DNA of 64,000 bases from Bhargavaea massiliensis (GCF_018390575.1 NZ_JAHBCJ010000004.1:198145-262144), one strand, 5' to 3'. Shown: positions 37,342 through 47,095, counted from the first letter of the stretch. The notes: generated by a model not told the origin, from the letters alone. Numbers and translations are program-made.

Positions 37342-39494
37342 ACAAACCGGACTTCACGAAAATCGACCCTGAAAAAGTCCTGCAAGGGAGCTCACACCAG
37401 TCTGCAGATGGGGCACCTGTAGAATCGTATGAGGGGATCGGCATCCTCCCGTCTTACACCGAAAAAGAACTGGACGGGCTCGGGCATCTGTCCGATATGC
37501 CGGGCATCGCACCGAACACACGCGGCCCTTATCCGACGATGTATGTGTCCCGGCCGTGGACTGTCCGCCAATATGCCGGCTTCTCAACGGCCGAAGAAAG
37601 CAACGCGTTCTATCGACGGAACCTGGCTATGGGCCAGAAGGGCCTTTCCGTAGCGTTCGACCTCGCAACACACCGCGGATATGATTCGGATCATCCGCGG
37701 GTTTCGGGAGATGTCGGGAAGGCCGGGGTTGCCATCGACTCGGTCGAAGACATGAAAATCCTCTTTGACGGCATTCCGCTGGATCAGATGTCGGTGTCGA
37801 TGACGATGAACGGCGCGGTCATTCCTGTCATGGCTTTTTATATCGTGGCGGCGGAAGAACAGGGCGTCACGCCTGAAAAGCTGTCCGGAACGATCCAGAA
37901 CGATATCCTGAAGGAATACATGGTCCGGAACACGTACATTTATCCGCCGGAGATGTCGATGCGGATCATCGCAGATATTTTCGAATACACATCGAAGAAC
38001 ATGCCGAAGTTCAACTCGATCTCAATCTCCGGCTATCACATGCAGGAAGCCGGGGCGACGGCCGACATTGAGCTCGCCTATACGCTCGCGGACGGGCTGG
38101 AATATGTCCGCACCGGACTCAAGGCCGGAATCGACATCGATTCGTTCGCCCCGCGGCTCAGCTTTTTCTGGGCAATCGGCATGAACTACTTTATGGAAGT
38201 CGCGAAGATGCGGGCGGCGCGCCGGATCTGGGCACAGATGATGAAGTCGTTCGATCCGAAAAACCCGAAGTCGCTAGCGCTCCGAACGCATTCCCAGACA
38301 TCAGGCTGGAGCCTCACCGAGCAGGACCCGTTCAACAACGTCACCCGGACGCTGATCGAAGCGAACGCAGCGGCGATGGGCCATACCCAGTCCCTCCATA
38401 CCAATGCGCTTGACGAGGCGATTGCCCTCCCGACCGACTTCTCGGCACGCATTGCACGCAACACGCAGCTGTTCCTCCAGGAGGAAACCCAAATGACGAA
38501 CGTCATCGATCCATGGGGCGGCTCCTACTATGTCGAAAAGCTGACGGATGAACTGATGAAGAAAGCCTGGGACCTGATCGAAGAGATCGAGGAGCTCGGC
38601 GGCATGGCAAAAGCGATTGAAACGGGCCTGCCGAAGATGAAGATCGAAGAAGCCGCGGCACGCCGCCAGGCCCAGATCGACTCGGGGTCCGAATCCATCA
38701 TCGGCGTGAACAAATACCGTCCGGAAGAGGAGGATCCGATCGAGATTCTCGACATCGACAATACCGAAGTGCGGCGCAAGCAGATCGAGCGTCTTGAAAA
38801 GATGAAAGCGGAGAGAGATGATGCCGTCGTCCGCATGGCGCTCGACAAGCTGACCGAAGCGGCCCGAACCGGAGAAGGCAACCTCCTGGCCCTCGCAGTG
38901 GATGCGGCCCGCGCCCGTGCATCGATCGGGGAAATTTCCGATGCGATCGAAAAAGCGTCCGGCAGGCATAAGGCCGTCATCCGTTCGATCAGCGGCGTCT
39001 ACAGTTCAAACTTCACCGATGCCGAGGCGATTAATGAAGTCAAGGAAATGACCGGTGAATTCCTGGACAATGAGGGCCGCCGTCCGCGGATCATGGTCGC
39101 CAAAATGGGGCAGGACGGACATGACCGCGGCGCCAAGGTCGTCGCGACCGCGTTTGCGGACCTTGGCTTCGATGTCGACATCGGCCCGCTTTTCCAGACA
39201 CCGGCCGAAACGGCGCTGCAGGCGGCGGAAAACGACGTGCACGCGGTCGGCGTGAGCTCGCTTGCCGCAGGCCACAAAACGCTGATCCCCGAGCTGATCG
39301 AAGAGCTCCGGAAAATCGGGCGCGAGGACATCGTCGTGTTTGCTGGCGGCGTCATTCCGGCGAAGGATTATGACTTCCTGTACGATGCGGGCGTTGCTGC
39401 CATCTTCGGGCCGGGCACCGTCATCCCGGTTTCCGCGCAGAAAGTCATCGAAGCCATCTACAGCAAGCTTGGCTACGAGGAAGCCTCCGATTGA
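37338..39494 (+). CDS. mutB: Methylmalonyl-CoA mutase large (catalytic) subunit
   Basis: The 718-residue catalytic subunit has the substrate barrel ([58 protein letters not shown]) and the C-terminal cobalamin-binding domain with [13 protein letters not shown] (about 591-603), where His is the lower cobalt ligand, then GVSSLAAGH. It shares ATGA with mutA and TTGA with meaB, so the three are coupled. It drains propionyl-CoA carbon from valine and isoleucine into the TCA cycle. Confidence 0.97.
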   Translation: MNKPDFTKIDPEKVLQGSSHQSADGAPVESYEGIGILPSYTEKELDGLGHLSDMPGIAPNTRGPYPTMYVSRPWTVRQYAGFSTAEESNAFYRRNLAMGQKGLSVAFDLATHRGYDSDHPRVSGDVGKAGVAIDSVEDMKILFDGIPLDQMSVSMTMNGAVIPVMAFYIVAAEEQGVTPEKLSGTIQNDILKEYMVRNTYIYPPEMSMRIIADIFEYTSKNMPKFNSISISGYHMQEAGATADIELAYTLADGLEYVRTGLKAGIDIDSFAPRLSFFWAIGMNYFMEVAKMRAARRIWAQMMKSFDPKNPKSLALRTHSQTSGWSLTEQDPFNNVTRTLIEANAAAMGHTQSLHTNALDEAIALPTDFSARIARNTQLFLQEETQMTNVIDPWGGSYYVEKLTDELMKKAWDLIEEIEELGGMAKAIETGLPKMKIEEAAARRQAQIDSGSESIIGVNKYRPEEEDPIEILDIDNTEVRRKQIERLEKMKAERDDAVVRMALDKLTEAARTGEGNLLALAVDAARARASIGEISDAIEKASGRHKAVIRSISGVYSSNFTDAEAINEVKEMTGEFLDNEGRRPRIMVAKMGQDGHDRGAKVVATAFADLGFDVDIGPLFQTPAETALQAAENDVHAVGVSSLAAGHKTLIPELIEELRKIGREDIVVFAGGVIPAKDYDFLYDAGVAAIFGPGTVIPVSAQKVIEAIYSKLGYEEASD

Positions 39495-40561
39495 CGGAAC
39501 GGGAAAAACAGGCCCAAATGCGGACCGAAGGCGGCATTCCGCCGCATGACGGCATGTCCGCGGGCCCCCGGAAGCGGTTCGTCAAAAAGCGCCGGCCTGT
39601 CCCTGCGGATGAACTGGCAAAAGGGATCCGGTCCGGCTCCAGGCTCGCGCTGGCAAAAGGAATCACCCTGCTGGAAAGCCGGGCCCCGGAAGACCGGAAA
39701 GCCGCACAGGAACTTCTCATCGGCCTGCTTCCCGATGCCGGGAACAGTGTCCGGATCGGCATCACCGGAGTGCCGGGCGCCGGCAAAAGCACGTTCATCG
39801 AGTCATTCGGGCTCATGCTCGCAGAAGCCGGCCACAAGGTGGCGGTGCTCGCGATCGACCCGAGTTCGACCGTGACCGGGGGGAGCATTCTCGGCGACAA
39901 AACGAGGATGGAGGAACTGTCCCGGCATCCGAACGCGTTTATCCGCCCGTCGCCATCATCGGGAACACTCGGCGGTGTCCACCGGAAAACGAGGGAAACG
40001 ATGCTTCTTTGCGAGGCTGCGGGATACGATGTCATCCTCATCGAAACGGTCGGCGTCGGCCAAAGTGAGACCGCGGTCAGAGGCATGGCAGACTTTTTCC
40101 TGCTTCTCGTCCTGACCGGAGCGGGAGATGAACTTCAGGGAGTCAAGAAAGGCATCATGGAACTGGCGGACGGCATCATCGTCCACAAGGCCGACGGGGA
40201 CAATATCATTCCTGCGAAGCGGACAGCGAGGGAGTACAAGCAGTTTCTTCGCATGCTGCAGCCGGCCACTCCGGGCTGGCAGACAACCGTCCATCCCGTA
40301 TCGTCTCTTGCCGGGACAGGGCTGGAAGACGTATGGGAGACGGTTCTCGGCTTCAGGGACAGCATGTCCTCTTCCGGAGAGTGGGACAGAAGGCGCCGGG
40401 ATCAGCTGAGATCCTGGTTCCGACAGTCGATCGAAGACCACCTGATCGATTCGTTTTATGCATCAGAGGACAGGAAACAGGAAGTCGAACGCCTTGAAGA
40501 CAGAATTCTTGACGGCCGGCTGACCGTGACGGCGGCTGTAGAGGAATTATTCCGCGGCTGA
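39491..40561 (+). CDS. meaB: Methylmalonyl-CoA mutase-associated GTPase MeaB (ArgK family)
   Basis: MeaB is a G3E-family GTPase that guards cofactor loading of methylmalonyl-CoA mutase. The 356-residue protein has Walker [19 protein letters not shown] (about 93-110), [27 protein letters not shown] and the base-recognition motif HKADGD. The start is TTG at 39491, inside the mutB stop (TTGA), with GAGGAAG upstream; ATG 39518 is an alternative. The first 40 residues are basic and poorly conserved. Confidence 0.94.
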   Translation: MTEREKQAQMRTEGGIPPHDGMSAGPRKRFVKKRRPVPADELAKGIRSGSRLALAKGITLLESRAPEDRKAAQELLIGLLPDAGNSVRIGITGVPGAGKSTFIESFGLMLAEAGHKVAVLAIDPSSTVTGGSILGDKTRMEELSRHPNAFIRPSPSSGTLGGVHRKTRETMLLCEAAGYDVILIETVGVGQSETAVRGMADFFLLLVLTGAGDELQGVKKGIMELADGIIVHKADGDNIIPAKRTAREYKQFLRMLQPATPGWQTTVHPVSSLAGTGLEDVWETVLGFRDSMSSSGEWDRRRRDQLRSWFRQSIEDHLIDSFYASEDRKQEVERLEDRILDGRLTVTAAVEELFRG

Positions 40562-40631
40562 AACTCGGGTTTTGCAGGAAAGCCCCTGACCTGTTATGAT
40601 TTTCTTGGATAAACCGAAAGGGGATGCAGTC

Positions 40632-41072
40632 ATGAACATGGATATGAACCTGTTTATGCAAGATATGATCCGCCAGGCGCGGAGCGAAATGGAAGCCTCC
40701 GGCTACGAGCAGCTGAAAACTCCGGAAGAAGTGGATTCGGCATTGAAGCGTGAAGGGACAACCCTCTTCATGGTCAACTCGGTCTGCGGTTGCGCGGGCG
40801 GGATTGCGCGCCCTGCAGCGATGCACGCTGTCCACTACGACAAGCGTCCCGAGCATCTGGTGACGGTGTTTGCAGGCCAGGACAAGGAAGCGACCGCACA
40901 GGCACGCATGCATTTCGGCGATGACCACCTTCCGTCGTCCCCGTCATTCATCCTCGTGAAGGATGGCAAAGTGGTCGGCGAAGTGCCGCGCCACGAAATC
41001 GAAGGCCATGACCCGATGTCTGTCGTCGTCAACCTCCAGGGCCTGTTCGAAGAGTATTGCGAAGAAGTTTGA
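40632..41072 (+). CDS. brxB: Bacilliredoxin (BrxA/BrxB family)
   Basis: Bacilliredoxins remove bacillithiol from oxidised protein thiols. The 146-residue thioredoxin-fold protein has the family CGC motif in [14 protein letters not shown] (about 52-65). ATG 40632 follows AAAGGGGATG; in-frame upstream codons are not conserved. It corresponds to YqiW, which follows bkdB in B. subtilis; here the mutAB-meaB genes are inserted between them. Confidence 0.93.
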   Translation: MNMDMNLFMQDMIRQARSEMEASGYEQLKTPEEVDSALKREGTTLFMVNSVCGCAGGIARPAAMHAVHYDKRPEHLVTVFAGQDKEATAQARMHFGDDHLPSSPSFILVKDGKVVGEVPRHEIEGHDPMSVVVNLQGLFEEYCEEV

Positions 41073-41078
41073 GCCATT

Positions 41079-41120
41079 AAAAAAATCGCAGCAGCCGTTT
41101 TACGGGCGCTGCGATTTTTT
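41079..41120. terminator. Bidirectional terminator between brxB and prli42
   Basis: AAAAAATCGCAGC and GCTGCGATTTTTT with inner CCGT/ACGG form a symmetrical stem with A and T tracts on both sides, between convergent genes. Confidence 0.9.
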
Positions 41121-41134
41121 GTGTTCGTCCCGGG

Positions 41135-41230
41135 TCAGATGAACACGCTGAGTCCCATGGCAATTGTCGACAAAAGCATGAGTGCGACCATGGTGTAGAT
41201 CACGATTTTTTGAATTTTTTTATTGCTCAA
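41135..41230 (-). CDS. prli42: Stressosome-associated miniprotein Prli42-like
   Basis: This 31-residue minus-strand ORF reads (M)SNKKIQKIVIYTMVALML then LSTIAMGLSVFI. It has a short basic N-terminus, one membrane helix and an almost immediate C-terminus. This matches Prli42, the membrane miniprotein that anchors the Listeria stressosome through RsbR. The start is TTG at 41230, with AAGGAG (41242-41247, minus strand) 11 bases upstream. It is convergent with brxB and divergent from mce. Confidence 0.82.
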   Translation of the reverse strand: MSNKKIQKIVIYTMVALMLLSTIAMGLSVFI

Positions 41231-41358
41231 TTTTATTCTGGCTCCTTCACTGCTGATGGGTTCATTTTAATGATTTTTGGTCGTTTGCGCAATATATAGA
41301 GTTTTGCGCCCTGAACCGGTACAATTGTAATCGGATACATGAAAAGGGGGCAAGGGAA

Positions 41359-41769
41359 ATGGAGAAGGTCGACCACATCGGCATCGCGGTAAAAGACCTC
41401 GATGCCGTCCTTCCATACTACACGGACACACTTGGCATTCCGCTCATGGGAATCGAGGATGTTCCGACGCAGGGCCTCAGAGTTGCATTTCTTAATGCAG
41501 GGAACGTGAAGCTGGAGCTTCTGGAACCTGCATCCGAAACGAGCGCCGTCGCCAAGTTTATCGAAAAGCGGGGGGAGGGCGTCCATCACATCGCATTTGG
41601 GGTGACCGGCATCCAAGAAAGGATGGACGACCTGCGCGAAAACGGTGTCCGGCTGCTGTCTGACGGCCCGGTTCCCGGAGCCGGCGGCGCGCAGGTGGCC
41701 TTTATGCACCCGAAATCCTCATACGGCGTTCTCTATGAACTGTGCGACAAATCCGGAAGCCAGGAGTGA
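41359..41769 (+). CDS. mce: Methylmalonyl-CoA epimerase
   Basis: This VOC/glyoxalase-fold metalloenzyme interconverts (S)- and (R)-methylmalonyl-CoA, linking the carboxylase to the mutase. The 136-residue protein begins KVDHIGIAVKDLDAVLPYY and contains VKLELLEP and GVHHIAFGV, which supply His and Glu metal ligands. RBS AAGGGGG. It corresponds to YqjC, and mmdA follows nine bases later. Confidence 0.93.
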   Translation: MEKVDHIGIAVKDLDAVLPYYTDTLGIPLMGIEDVPTQGLRVAFLNAGNVKLELLEPASETSAVAKFIEKRGEGVHHIAFGVTGIQERMDDLRENGVRLLSDGPVPGAGGAQVAFMHPKSSYGVLYELCDKSGSQE

Positions 41770-41777
41770 ATAGTGTC

Positions 41778-43325
41778 ATGGATATCTATGAAAAAATCAA
41801 TGAACTATATGACAGGAAACGAGAAATCGAGCTTGGCGGAGGGGACGACAAAATCGACCGCCAGCACGAAAAGGGGAAGCTGACCGCACGCGAGCGGATT
41901 GACCTGCTGCTTGACGAAGGAACGTTTGTCGAACTGAACCCGTTTGTCACTCACCGGACCCAGGACTTCGGCATGGACAAGATGAAGGGACCGGGTGACG
42001 GCGTCGTGACCGGATACGGAAAAGTGAATGGCCGTCCCGTCTACCTGTTCTCGCAGGACTTCACGGTCTTCGGGGGTGCACTCGGTGAGATGCATGCGAT
42101 GAAGATCGCAAATGTAATGGACCTGGCCGCGAAAAATGGCGCGCCGTTTATCGGGCTGAACGATTCCGGCGGCGCGCGGATTCAGGAAGGCGTCGTCTCA
42201 CTGGACGGCTACGGGGAGATTTTCTACCGGAACGCCGTTTATTCCGGAGTGATTCCGCAAATTTCCGTCATTCTCGGGCCTTGTGCGGGCGGCGCCGTTT
42301 ATTCGCCGGCCATCACCGACTTTGTTTTCATGACCGACAAAACGAGCCAGATGTTCATCACAGGGCCGAAAGTCATCGAGACGGTCACGGGTGAAAAGAT
42401 TTCCTCCGAGGATCTCGGCGGTTCCAAAGTACATAACGCCATCAGCGGAAATGCCCATTTCCGCGCTGCCAGCGAAGAGGAAGTTCTTGCGGATGTCCGC
42501 AGGCTCCTTTCCTATCTGCCACAAAACAACGAAGAAATGCCGCCGCGGCTTGAGGCAGATTCGGAAAGCGACGACCGGCCGGATCTCGTGGACGTGGTCC
42601 CGTTCGAGACAATTCGCCCATATGACGTCCGAAAAGTGATCGACCAGGTCGTCGATGCGGATTCGTTCATGGAAGTCCAGCCGGAATTTGCCCGGAACAT
42701 CGTGGTCGGCCTTGCCCGCATCAAGGGGGAGACGGTCGGCCTCGTGTGCAACCAGCCGAAAGTCATGGCCGGCGGGCTTGATATCGACTCGTCCGACAAA
42801 GCGGCGCGGTTTATCCGCTTCTGCGACTCATTCAACATCCCGATCATCACATTTGAGGACGTGACCGGCTTTTTCCCGGGCATCAAGCAGGAGCACGGCG
42901 GCATCATCCGCCACGGCGCGAAAATCCTGTATGCCTATTCGGAGGCGACTGTCCCGAAAATGACGGTCATCCTCCGGAAAGCGTACGGCGGTGCCTATGT
43001 CGCACTCAACTCGAAATCCATCGGGGCCGACGTCGTATACGCCTGGCCAAATGCCGAGATTGCGGTCATGGGCCCACAGGGCGCCGCGAACATCATCTTC
43101 GCGAGGGAGATCGCCAACAGCGATGACCCGGAAGCGACACGCGCCGCGAAGATCGAGGAATACAAAGAGAAATTCGCCAACCCGTACGTCGCGGCAAGCC
43201 ACGGCATGGTCGACGATGTCATCGACCCGCGCGAGACCCGCGTCAAGCTGATCCAGGCGCTTGAAATGATGCGCAATAAGAAAGAAGACCGCCCGAAGAA
43301 AAAACACGGCAACATTCCGCTATAA
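41778..43325 (+). CDS. mmdA: Propionyl-CoA carboxylase beta / methylmalonyl-CoA decarboxylase alpha-type carboxyltransferase
   Basis: This carboxyltransferase moves CO2 between biotin and propionyl-CoA. The 515-residue two-crotonase-domain protein has RQHEKGKLTARERIDLLLDEGTF in blocks, GLNDSGGARIQEGV and GPCAGGAVYSPAITDF in the N-half, and TFEDVTGFFPGIKQEHGGII and RKAYGGAYVALNSK in the C-half. ATG 41778 follows AGGAG. No biotin carboxylase or carrier gene is adjacent, so it must borrow AccC/AccB or use proteins encoded elsewhere. It corresponds to YqjD. Confidence 0.93.
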   Translation: MDIYEKINELYDRKREIELGGGDDKIDRQHEKGKLTARERIDLLLDEGTFVELNPFVTHRTQDFGMDKMKGPGDGVVTGYGKVNGRPVYLFSQDFTVFGGALGEMHAMKIANVMDLAAKNGAPFIGLNDSGGARIQEGVVSLDGYGEIFYRNAVYSGVIPQISVILGPCAGGAVYSPAITDFVFMTDKTSQMFITGPKVIETVTGEKISSEDLGGSKVHNAISGNAHFRAASEEEVLADVRRLLSYLPQNNEEMPPRLEADSESDDRPDLVDVVPFETIRPYDVRKVIDQVVDADSFMEVQPEFARNIVVGLARIKGETVGLVCNQPKVMAGGLDIDSSDKAARFIRFCDSFNIPIITFEDVTGFFPGIKQEHGGIIRHGAKILYAYSEATVPKMTVILRKAYGGAYVALNSKSIGADVVYAWPNAEIAVMGPQGAANIIFAREIANSDDPEATRAAKIEEYKEKFANPYVAASHGMVDDVIDPRETRVKLIQALEMMRNKKEDRPKKKHGNIPL

Positions 43326-43334
43326 TGGATATAG

Positions 43335-43366
43335 GAAGCGCACCGGTTTTTTTGCGGTGCGCTTTC
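43335..43366 (+). terminator. Weak terminator after mmdA
   Basis: GAAGCGCACCG and CGGTGCGCTTTC form a stem around a T-rich loop; the downstream T run is poor, so some readthrough into the peptidase gene is likely. Confidence 0.55.
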
Positions 43367-43389
43367 GGATTTGACAGGAGGCATGCTTG

Positions 43390-44511
43390 ATGGAAAACAA
43401 ACGGCTGATTGATGAATTTATGGAGCTTGTACAGATTGATTCCGAAACGAAGCATGAAGGGGAGATCGTCGGCATCCTGAAGGAGAAAATGGAAGCACTC
43501 GGTTTCGACGTTACGGAAGACGACTCCGCCGAGCGCTCCGGTCACGGAGCCGGCAACCTGATTGCAACGAAAACAGGCAGCGCGGAAGGCGCCGACGCCA
43601 TTTACTTTACCTGCCATATGGACACGGTCGTACCCGGCAAGGGAATCAAACCGCAACTGAAGGAAGACGGCTATATCTATTCGGACGGAACGACGATCCT
43701 CGGCGCAGATGACAAAGCAGGCATTGCCGCGCTGTTCGAAATGATGCGCCGCATCAATGAGGAAGGCATCGCGCACGGCGACATCCAATTCATCATCACG
43801 GCAGGAGAAGAAAGCGGCCTCCGCGGCGCGAAAGAGCTGGATCCGAAAGCCATCCGGGCGGACTACGGCTACGCGGTCGATTCCGACGGCAAAGTCGGCG
43901 GCATCGTGACCGCTGCGCCGTTCCAGGCAAAACTGAATACCGTTATCCGGGGCAAGACTGCCCATGCCGGCGTCGCCCCTGAAAAGGGCGTATCTGCAAT
44001 CACGATTGCGGCAAAAGCAATTGCCAACATGTCACTCGGCCGGATCGATTCCGAGACGACGGCGAACATCGGCCGATTCGAGGGCGGACAGGCGACAAAC
44101 ATCGTCTGCGACGAAGTGCATATCCTGTCGGAAGCGCGCTCCATCAACAAAGACAAGCTCGACGAACAGACCGCACATATGGTCCGCACATTCGAACGCC
44201 AGGCAAGTCTGATGGGCGGCACCGCCGAGACGGACGTCCAGCTGATGTATCCTGGCTTCTCGCTCGGCGAGGAAGACCAGGTCGTGAAAACGGCGATGGA
44301 CGCGATCCGGCGCATCGGCCGCGGACCGGAGCTCATGACAAGCGGCGGAGGCAGCGACGGCAATATTTTCAACGGCTTCGGCGTCCCGACGGTCACGCTT
44401 TCCGTCGGATACGAGGAAATCCACACGACCAGCGAACGGATGCCGGTCGAAGAGCTGGAAAAGTTGGCTGACCTGCTGGTGGAAATCGTGAAAACCGCAG
44501 CGAAACAGTAA
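43390..44511 (+). CDS. M20 family zinc peptidase (PepT-like, YqjE)
   Basis: The 373-residue M20 aminoacyl-peptidase has the metal motifs YFTCHMDTVVPG (His, Asp), ILGADDKAGIAALFEM (Asp), FIITAGEESGLRGAKELD (catalytic Glu and ligand Glu) and TSGGGSDGNIFNGFG, plus the lid dimerisation domain with GKTAHAGVAPEKGVSA. Substrate is uncertain: annotated relatives are called tripeptidase T-like. ATG 43390 follows AGGAGG at the normal distance. Confidence 0.9.
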   Translation: MENKRLIDEFMELVQIDSETKHEGEIVGILKEKMEALGFDVTEDDSAERSGHGAGNLIATKTGSAEGADAIYFTCHMDTVVPGKGIKPQLKEDGYIYSDGTTILGADDKAGIAALFEMMRRINEEGIAHGDIQFIITAGEESGLRGAKELDPKAIRADYGYAVDSDGKVGGIVTAAPFQAKLNTVIRGKTAHAGVAPEKGVSAITIAAKAIANMSLGRIDSETTANIGRFEGGQATNIVCDEVHILSEARSINKDKLDEQTAHMVRTFERQASLMGGTAETDVQLMYPGFSLGEEDQVVKTAMDAIRRIGRGPELMTSGGGSDGNIFNGFGVPTVTLSVGYEEIHTTSERMPVEELEKLADLLVEIVKTAAKQ

Positions 44512-44570
44512 TCTGGCAGACGCGGAAAATCGGACATAGCAGGAGTGGTTGGCATCCTGCTGTGATTTTG

Positions 44571-44654
44571 GAAGCACTCACATGCCCGTTGGAAGCAGTC
44601 ATGGATGATTCCGATGCACTCATGTGCCCCTTCGAAGCACTCAATCTTGGAACA
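44571..44654. repeat. 21-bp-pitch array, GAAGCACTCA family, four copies
   Basis: GAAGCACTCA, GAAGCAGTCA, GATGCACTCA and GAAGCACTCA start at 44571, 44592, 44613 and 44634, exactly 21 bp apart, with variable 11-base spacers. The same family, in the same orientation, occurs at 55988. It lies between the peptidase gene and dinB. Confidence 0.88.
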
Positions 44655-44688
44655 AAAAGACGGGCCCTGCGCCCGTCTTTTCCTTTTT
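44654..44688 (+). terminator. Terminator before dinB
   Basis: AAAAGACGGGC and GCCCGTCTTTT form an 11-bp stem, followed by CCTTTTT. Confidence 0.85.
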
Positions 44689-44699
44689 CGCCCGGCCGT

Positions 44700-44708
44700 T
44701 GATATAAT
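44700..44708 (+). promoter_or_regulatory. Extended -10 promoter of dinB
   Basis: TGATATAAT is a perfect extended -10 element about 30 bases before the dinB start. No good -35 hexamer is seen. Confidence 0.5.
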
Positions 44709-44739
44709 GAAGTCAGCATTTTACACCGGGGCGATGAAC

Positions 44740-45951
44740 ATGATTGAAAGCAGGCCGAAAAAAGGCAGGATCATTTTCCATATTGATATGAACAGCTTTT
44801 TCGCGTCCGTCGAGCAGGCGCACGATCCTTCCCTGAAGGGGAAGCCGGTGGCGGTTGCCGGGAATCCGAAAGAGCGAAAAGGAATTGTTGTCACCTGTTC
44901 ATATGAAGCAAGGGCACACGGGGTCTACACGACCATGCCGGTGTGGGAGGCCCGCCGGAAGTGCCCTAACCTGATTGTCATCCCTCCTGACCATAACCGT
45001 TACCGGGACGCATCGGATGCGATGTTCAGCCTGCTCCGGACTTATACCGGACTGGTCGAACCGGTGTCAATCGATGAGGGCTATCTGGATGTGTCGGATG
45101 TGGAATGGCCGGGAACGGCTGTCGAGCTGGCGGAAGAGATGCAGCGGAGGATTCTGACGGAACTGGATCTGCCGTGCTCGATCGGGATTGCACCAAATAA
45201 ATTTCTGGCCAAGACAGCATCCGATATGAAAAAACCGATGGGGATCACGATTCTGAGGAAACGGGATGTGCCGGCCGTCCTCTGGCCGCTTCCGGTGATT
45301 GAGATGCACGGCATCGGCAAAAGCACGGAAGACAAACTCCGGTCAATGAAGATCGAAACAATCGGTGATCTTGCGGCCGCAGAAGAAGGTTTTCTGAAAG
45401 AGCATCTCGGAAAGCGGGGCATCCACCTAAGAAGGCGGGCGAACGGAATCGATACGCGGCCGGTTGACCCGGAGTCCGTCCACGAACGCAAAAGCGTCGG
45501 CGGTTCCGTAACGCTGCCCATCGACGAAACCGACCCTGTTGAGCTCAAGAAAACGCTCCGGAAGCTTGCTGAAAAAGTGGCCTTCCGGCTTGACCGCAGG
45601 GAGCTTGCAGGCGACCTCGTGACCATCCAGATCCGGGATGCAGATTGGGTGAACCACTCAAGAAGCCGGACACTCACGAATGCCATATATACAGCCGATG
45701 CCATCTTCGGAGAAGCGGAACTGCTGTTTGACCGGCATTACGGCGGGCAGCCGGTGCGCCTTCTGGGGGTGACCGTCGGCCGGATCATCGACCGCTCCGA
45801 GACAACGGAACAGCTGTCGATCTTCAACTATGAAAAACACGCAAAACAAGAGCCGGTCCTGAAGATGATCGGCGAGCTGGAATCGAAGTTCGGAAAAGGC
45901 GCCATCACGAGAGGCATCTCCGGACCGAAATCCGGCGGAAGGCAGGGTTGA
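44740..45951 (+). CDS. dinB: DNA polymerase IV (Y family)
   Basis: This translesion DNA polymerase has 403 residues. Catalytic carboxylates are in FHIDMNSFFASVEQ (Asp about 14) and SIDEGYLDVS. The helix-hairpin-helix thumb region is MHGIGKSTEDKLRSM, and the C-terminal QLSIF (about 361) is a beta-clamp-binding motif. The long open frame upstream is not conserved; ATG 44740 has GGGG nine bases upstream. It corresponds to YqjH, and rnz follows after one base. Confidence 0.94.
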   Translation: MIESRPKKGRIIFHIDMNSFFASVEQAHDPSLKGKPVAVAGNPKERKGIVVTCSYEARAHGVYTTMPVWEARRKCPNLIVIPPDHNRYRDASDAMFSLLRTYTGLVEPVSIDEGYLDVSDVEWPGTAVELAEEMQRRILTELDLPCSIGIAPNKFLAKTASDMKKPMGITILRKRDVPAVLWPLPVIEMHGIGKSTEDKLRSMKIETIGDLAAAEEGFLKEHLGKRGIHLRRRANGIDTRPVDPESVHERKSVGGSVTLPIDETDPVELKKTLRKLAEKVAFRLDRRELAGDLVTIQIRDADWVNHSRSRTLTNAIYTADAIFGEAELLFDRHYGGQPVRLLGVTVGRIIDRSETTEQLSIFNYEKHAKQEPVLKMIGELESKFGKGAITRGISGPKSGGRQG

Positions 45952-45952
45952 C

Positions 45953-46894
45953 ATGCAAATACAATTTTTGGGGACGGGCGCAGGCATGCCGTCCAAGCAG
46001 CGGAACACGAGCGCGCTCGCACTAAAGCTTTTGGAGGAGCGGGGCAGCTTCTGGCTGTTTGACTGCGGGGAGGCCACCCAGCACCAGATGCTCCACACCA
46101 CACTAAAACCGCGAAAGCTTGAGAAAGTCTTTATCACGCATCTCCACGGGGACCATATTTTCGGCCTCCCGGGGATGCTCGGTTCAAGGGGATTCCTGGG
46201 AGGGTCCGGACGGCTTGACCTTTACGGCCCCAAAGGACTCCGGGAATGGATTGAAGTCACCCTCCGGATCAGCCGGACCCATCTCAACTATGAGCTGGCC
46301 GTCCATGAAGTGGATGAAGGGACCGTTTTTGAGGACGAGTCATTTATCGTCCGGGCGTTGCCTCTTGATCACGTGGTACCGTGCTTTGGCTACCGCGTCG
46401 AGCAGAAGCCCCTGCCGGGAAAACTTCTCAGCGACCGTGCCAGAGAAGCGGGCGTGCCGAAGGGACCGCTTCTCCGTGAACTGAAAGAAGGCAGGGACGT
46501 CGTTCTCGAAGATGGGACAGCAGTCAAAAGCTCGGATGTCACCGGCCCGCCGCAGCCCGGATTCACAGTGGCAATCCTTGGCGATACCCGGTTCACGGCC
46601 AATGCCGTCGAACTGGCGCAGGATGCGGATGTCGTCATCCACGAAGCAACGTTCGACCGGGAATCGGCTCATCTGGCCGGACCATACGGGCACTCGACAA
46701 TTATTGATGCGGCAAAAACAGCCGTTCTGGCGGGAGCCCGCTCCCTGATCGCCAATCATATCAGTGCACGTTTCCTTCCCGAGGACGCGGAGCACCTGGC
46801 GGCGGAAGCGGCAGAGGTTTTCTCTCCTGTGGAAATTGCGGAAGACTTTGCGGAATATGAATGGAAAGACGGAGTACTAAAAAGGATTAATTAA
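45953..46894 (+). CDS. rnz: Ribonuclease Z
   Basis: RNase Z cuts the 3' trailer of tRNA precursors that lack an encoded CCA. The 313-residue metallo-beta-lactamase protein has the zinc motif THLHGDHIFGLPG (about 62-74), the long exosite region and the downstream His/Asp ligands in AILGDTR and ANHISAR. It starts one base after dinB, so the two are coupled. Confidence 0.95.
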   Translation: MQIQFLGTGAGMPSKQRNTSALALKLLEERGSFWLFDCGEATQHQMLHTTLKPRKLEKVFITHLHGDHIFGLPGMLGSRGFLGGSGRLDLYGPKGLREWIEVTLRISRTHLNYELAVHEVDEGTVFEDESFIVRALPLDHVVPCFGYRVEQKPLPGKLLSDRAREAGVPKGPLLRELKEGRDVVLEDGTAVKSSDVTGPPQPGFTVAILGDTRFTANAVELAQDADVVIHEATFDRESAHLAGPYGHSTIIDAAKTAVLAGARSLIANHISARFLPEDAEHLAAEAAEVFSPVEIAEDFAEYEWKDGVLKRIN

Positions 46895-46923
46895 TTTCAC
46901 AGAAAAGCAGTAAGCTTATGGAG

Positions 46924-46986
46924 TGCTCGATATATTTATGGAAATGCTCGATATCCGGTCGAAAGCGAGCGATATCGCCTCTGCCA
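46924..46986. repeat. 21-bp-pitch array, TGCTCGATAT family, three copies
   Basis: TGCTCGATAT (46924), TGCTCGATAT (46945) and CGAGCGATAT (46966) are exactly 21 bp apart. The reverse complement ATATCGAGCA is the core of the array at 35390, so this is the same family in the opposite orientation. It lies between the convergent rnz and namA. Confidence 0.82.
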
Positions 46987-47049
46987 AAAAAACACATATG
47001 TCTGCGGTAAATTGCGCGAAAACCAGCCCATTCCTGTCCATAAAACCCA

Positions 47050-47088
47050 AAAACGTGATCCCTGCTGCTTGAGGGATCACGTTTTTTA
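47050..47088. terminator. Bidirectional terminator between rnz and namA
   Basis: AAAACGTGATCCCT and AGGGATCACGTTTTTT form a 14-bp stem with A and T tracts on each side. Confidence 0.9.
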
Positions 47089-47095
47089 ATCGTCT

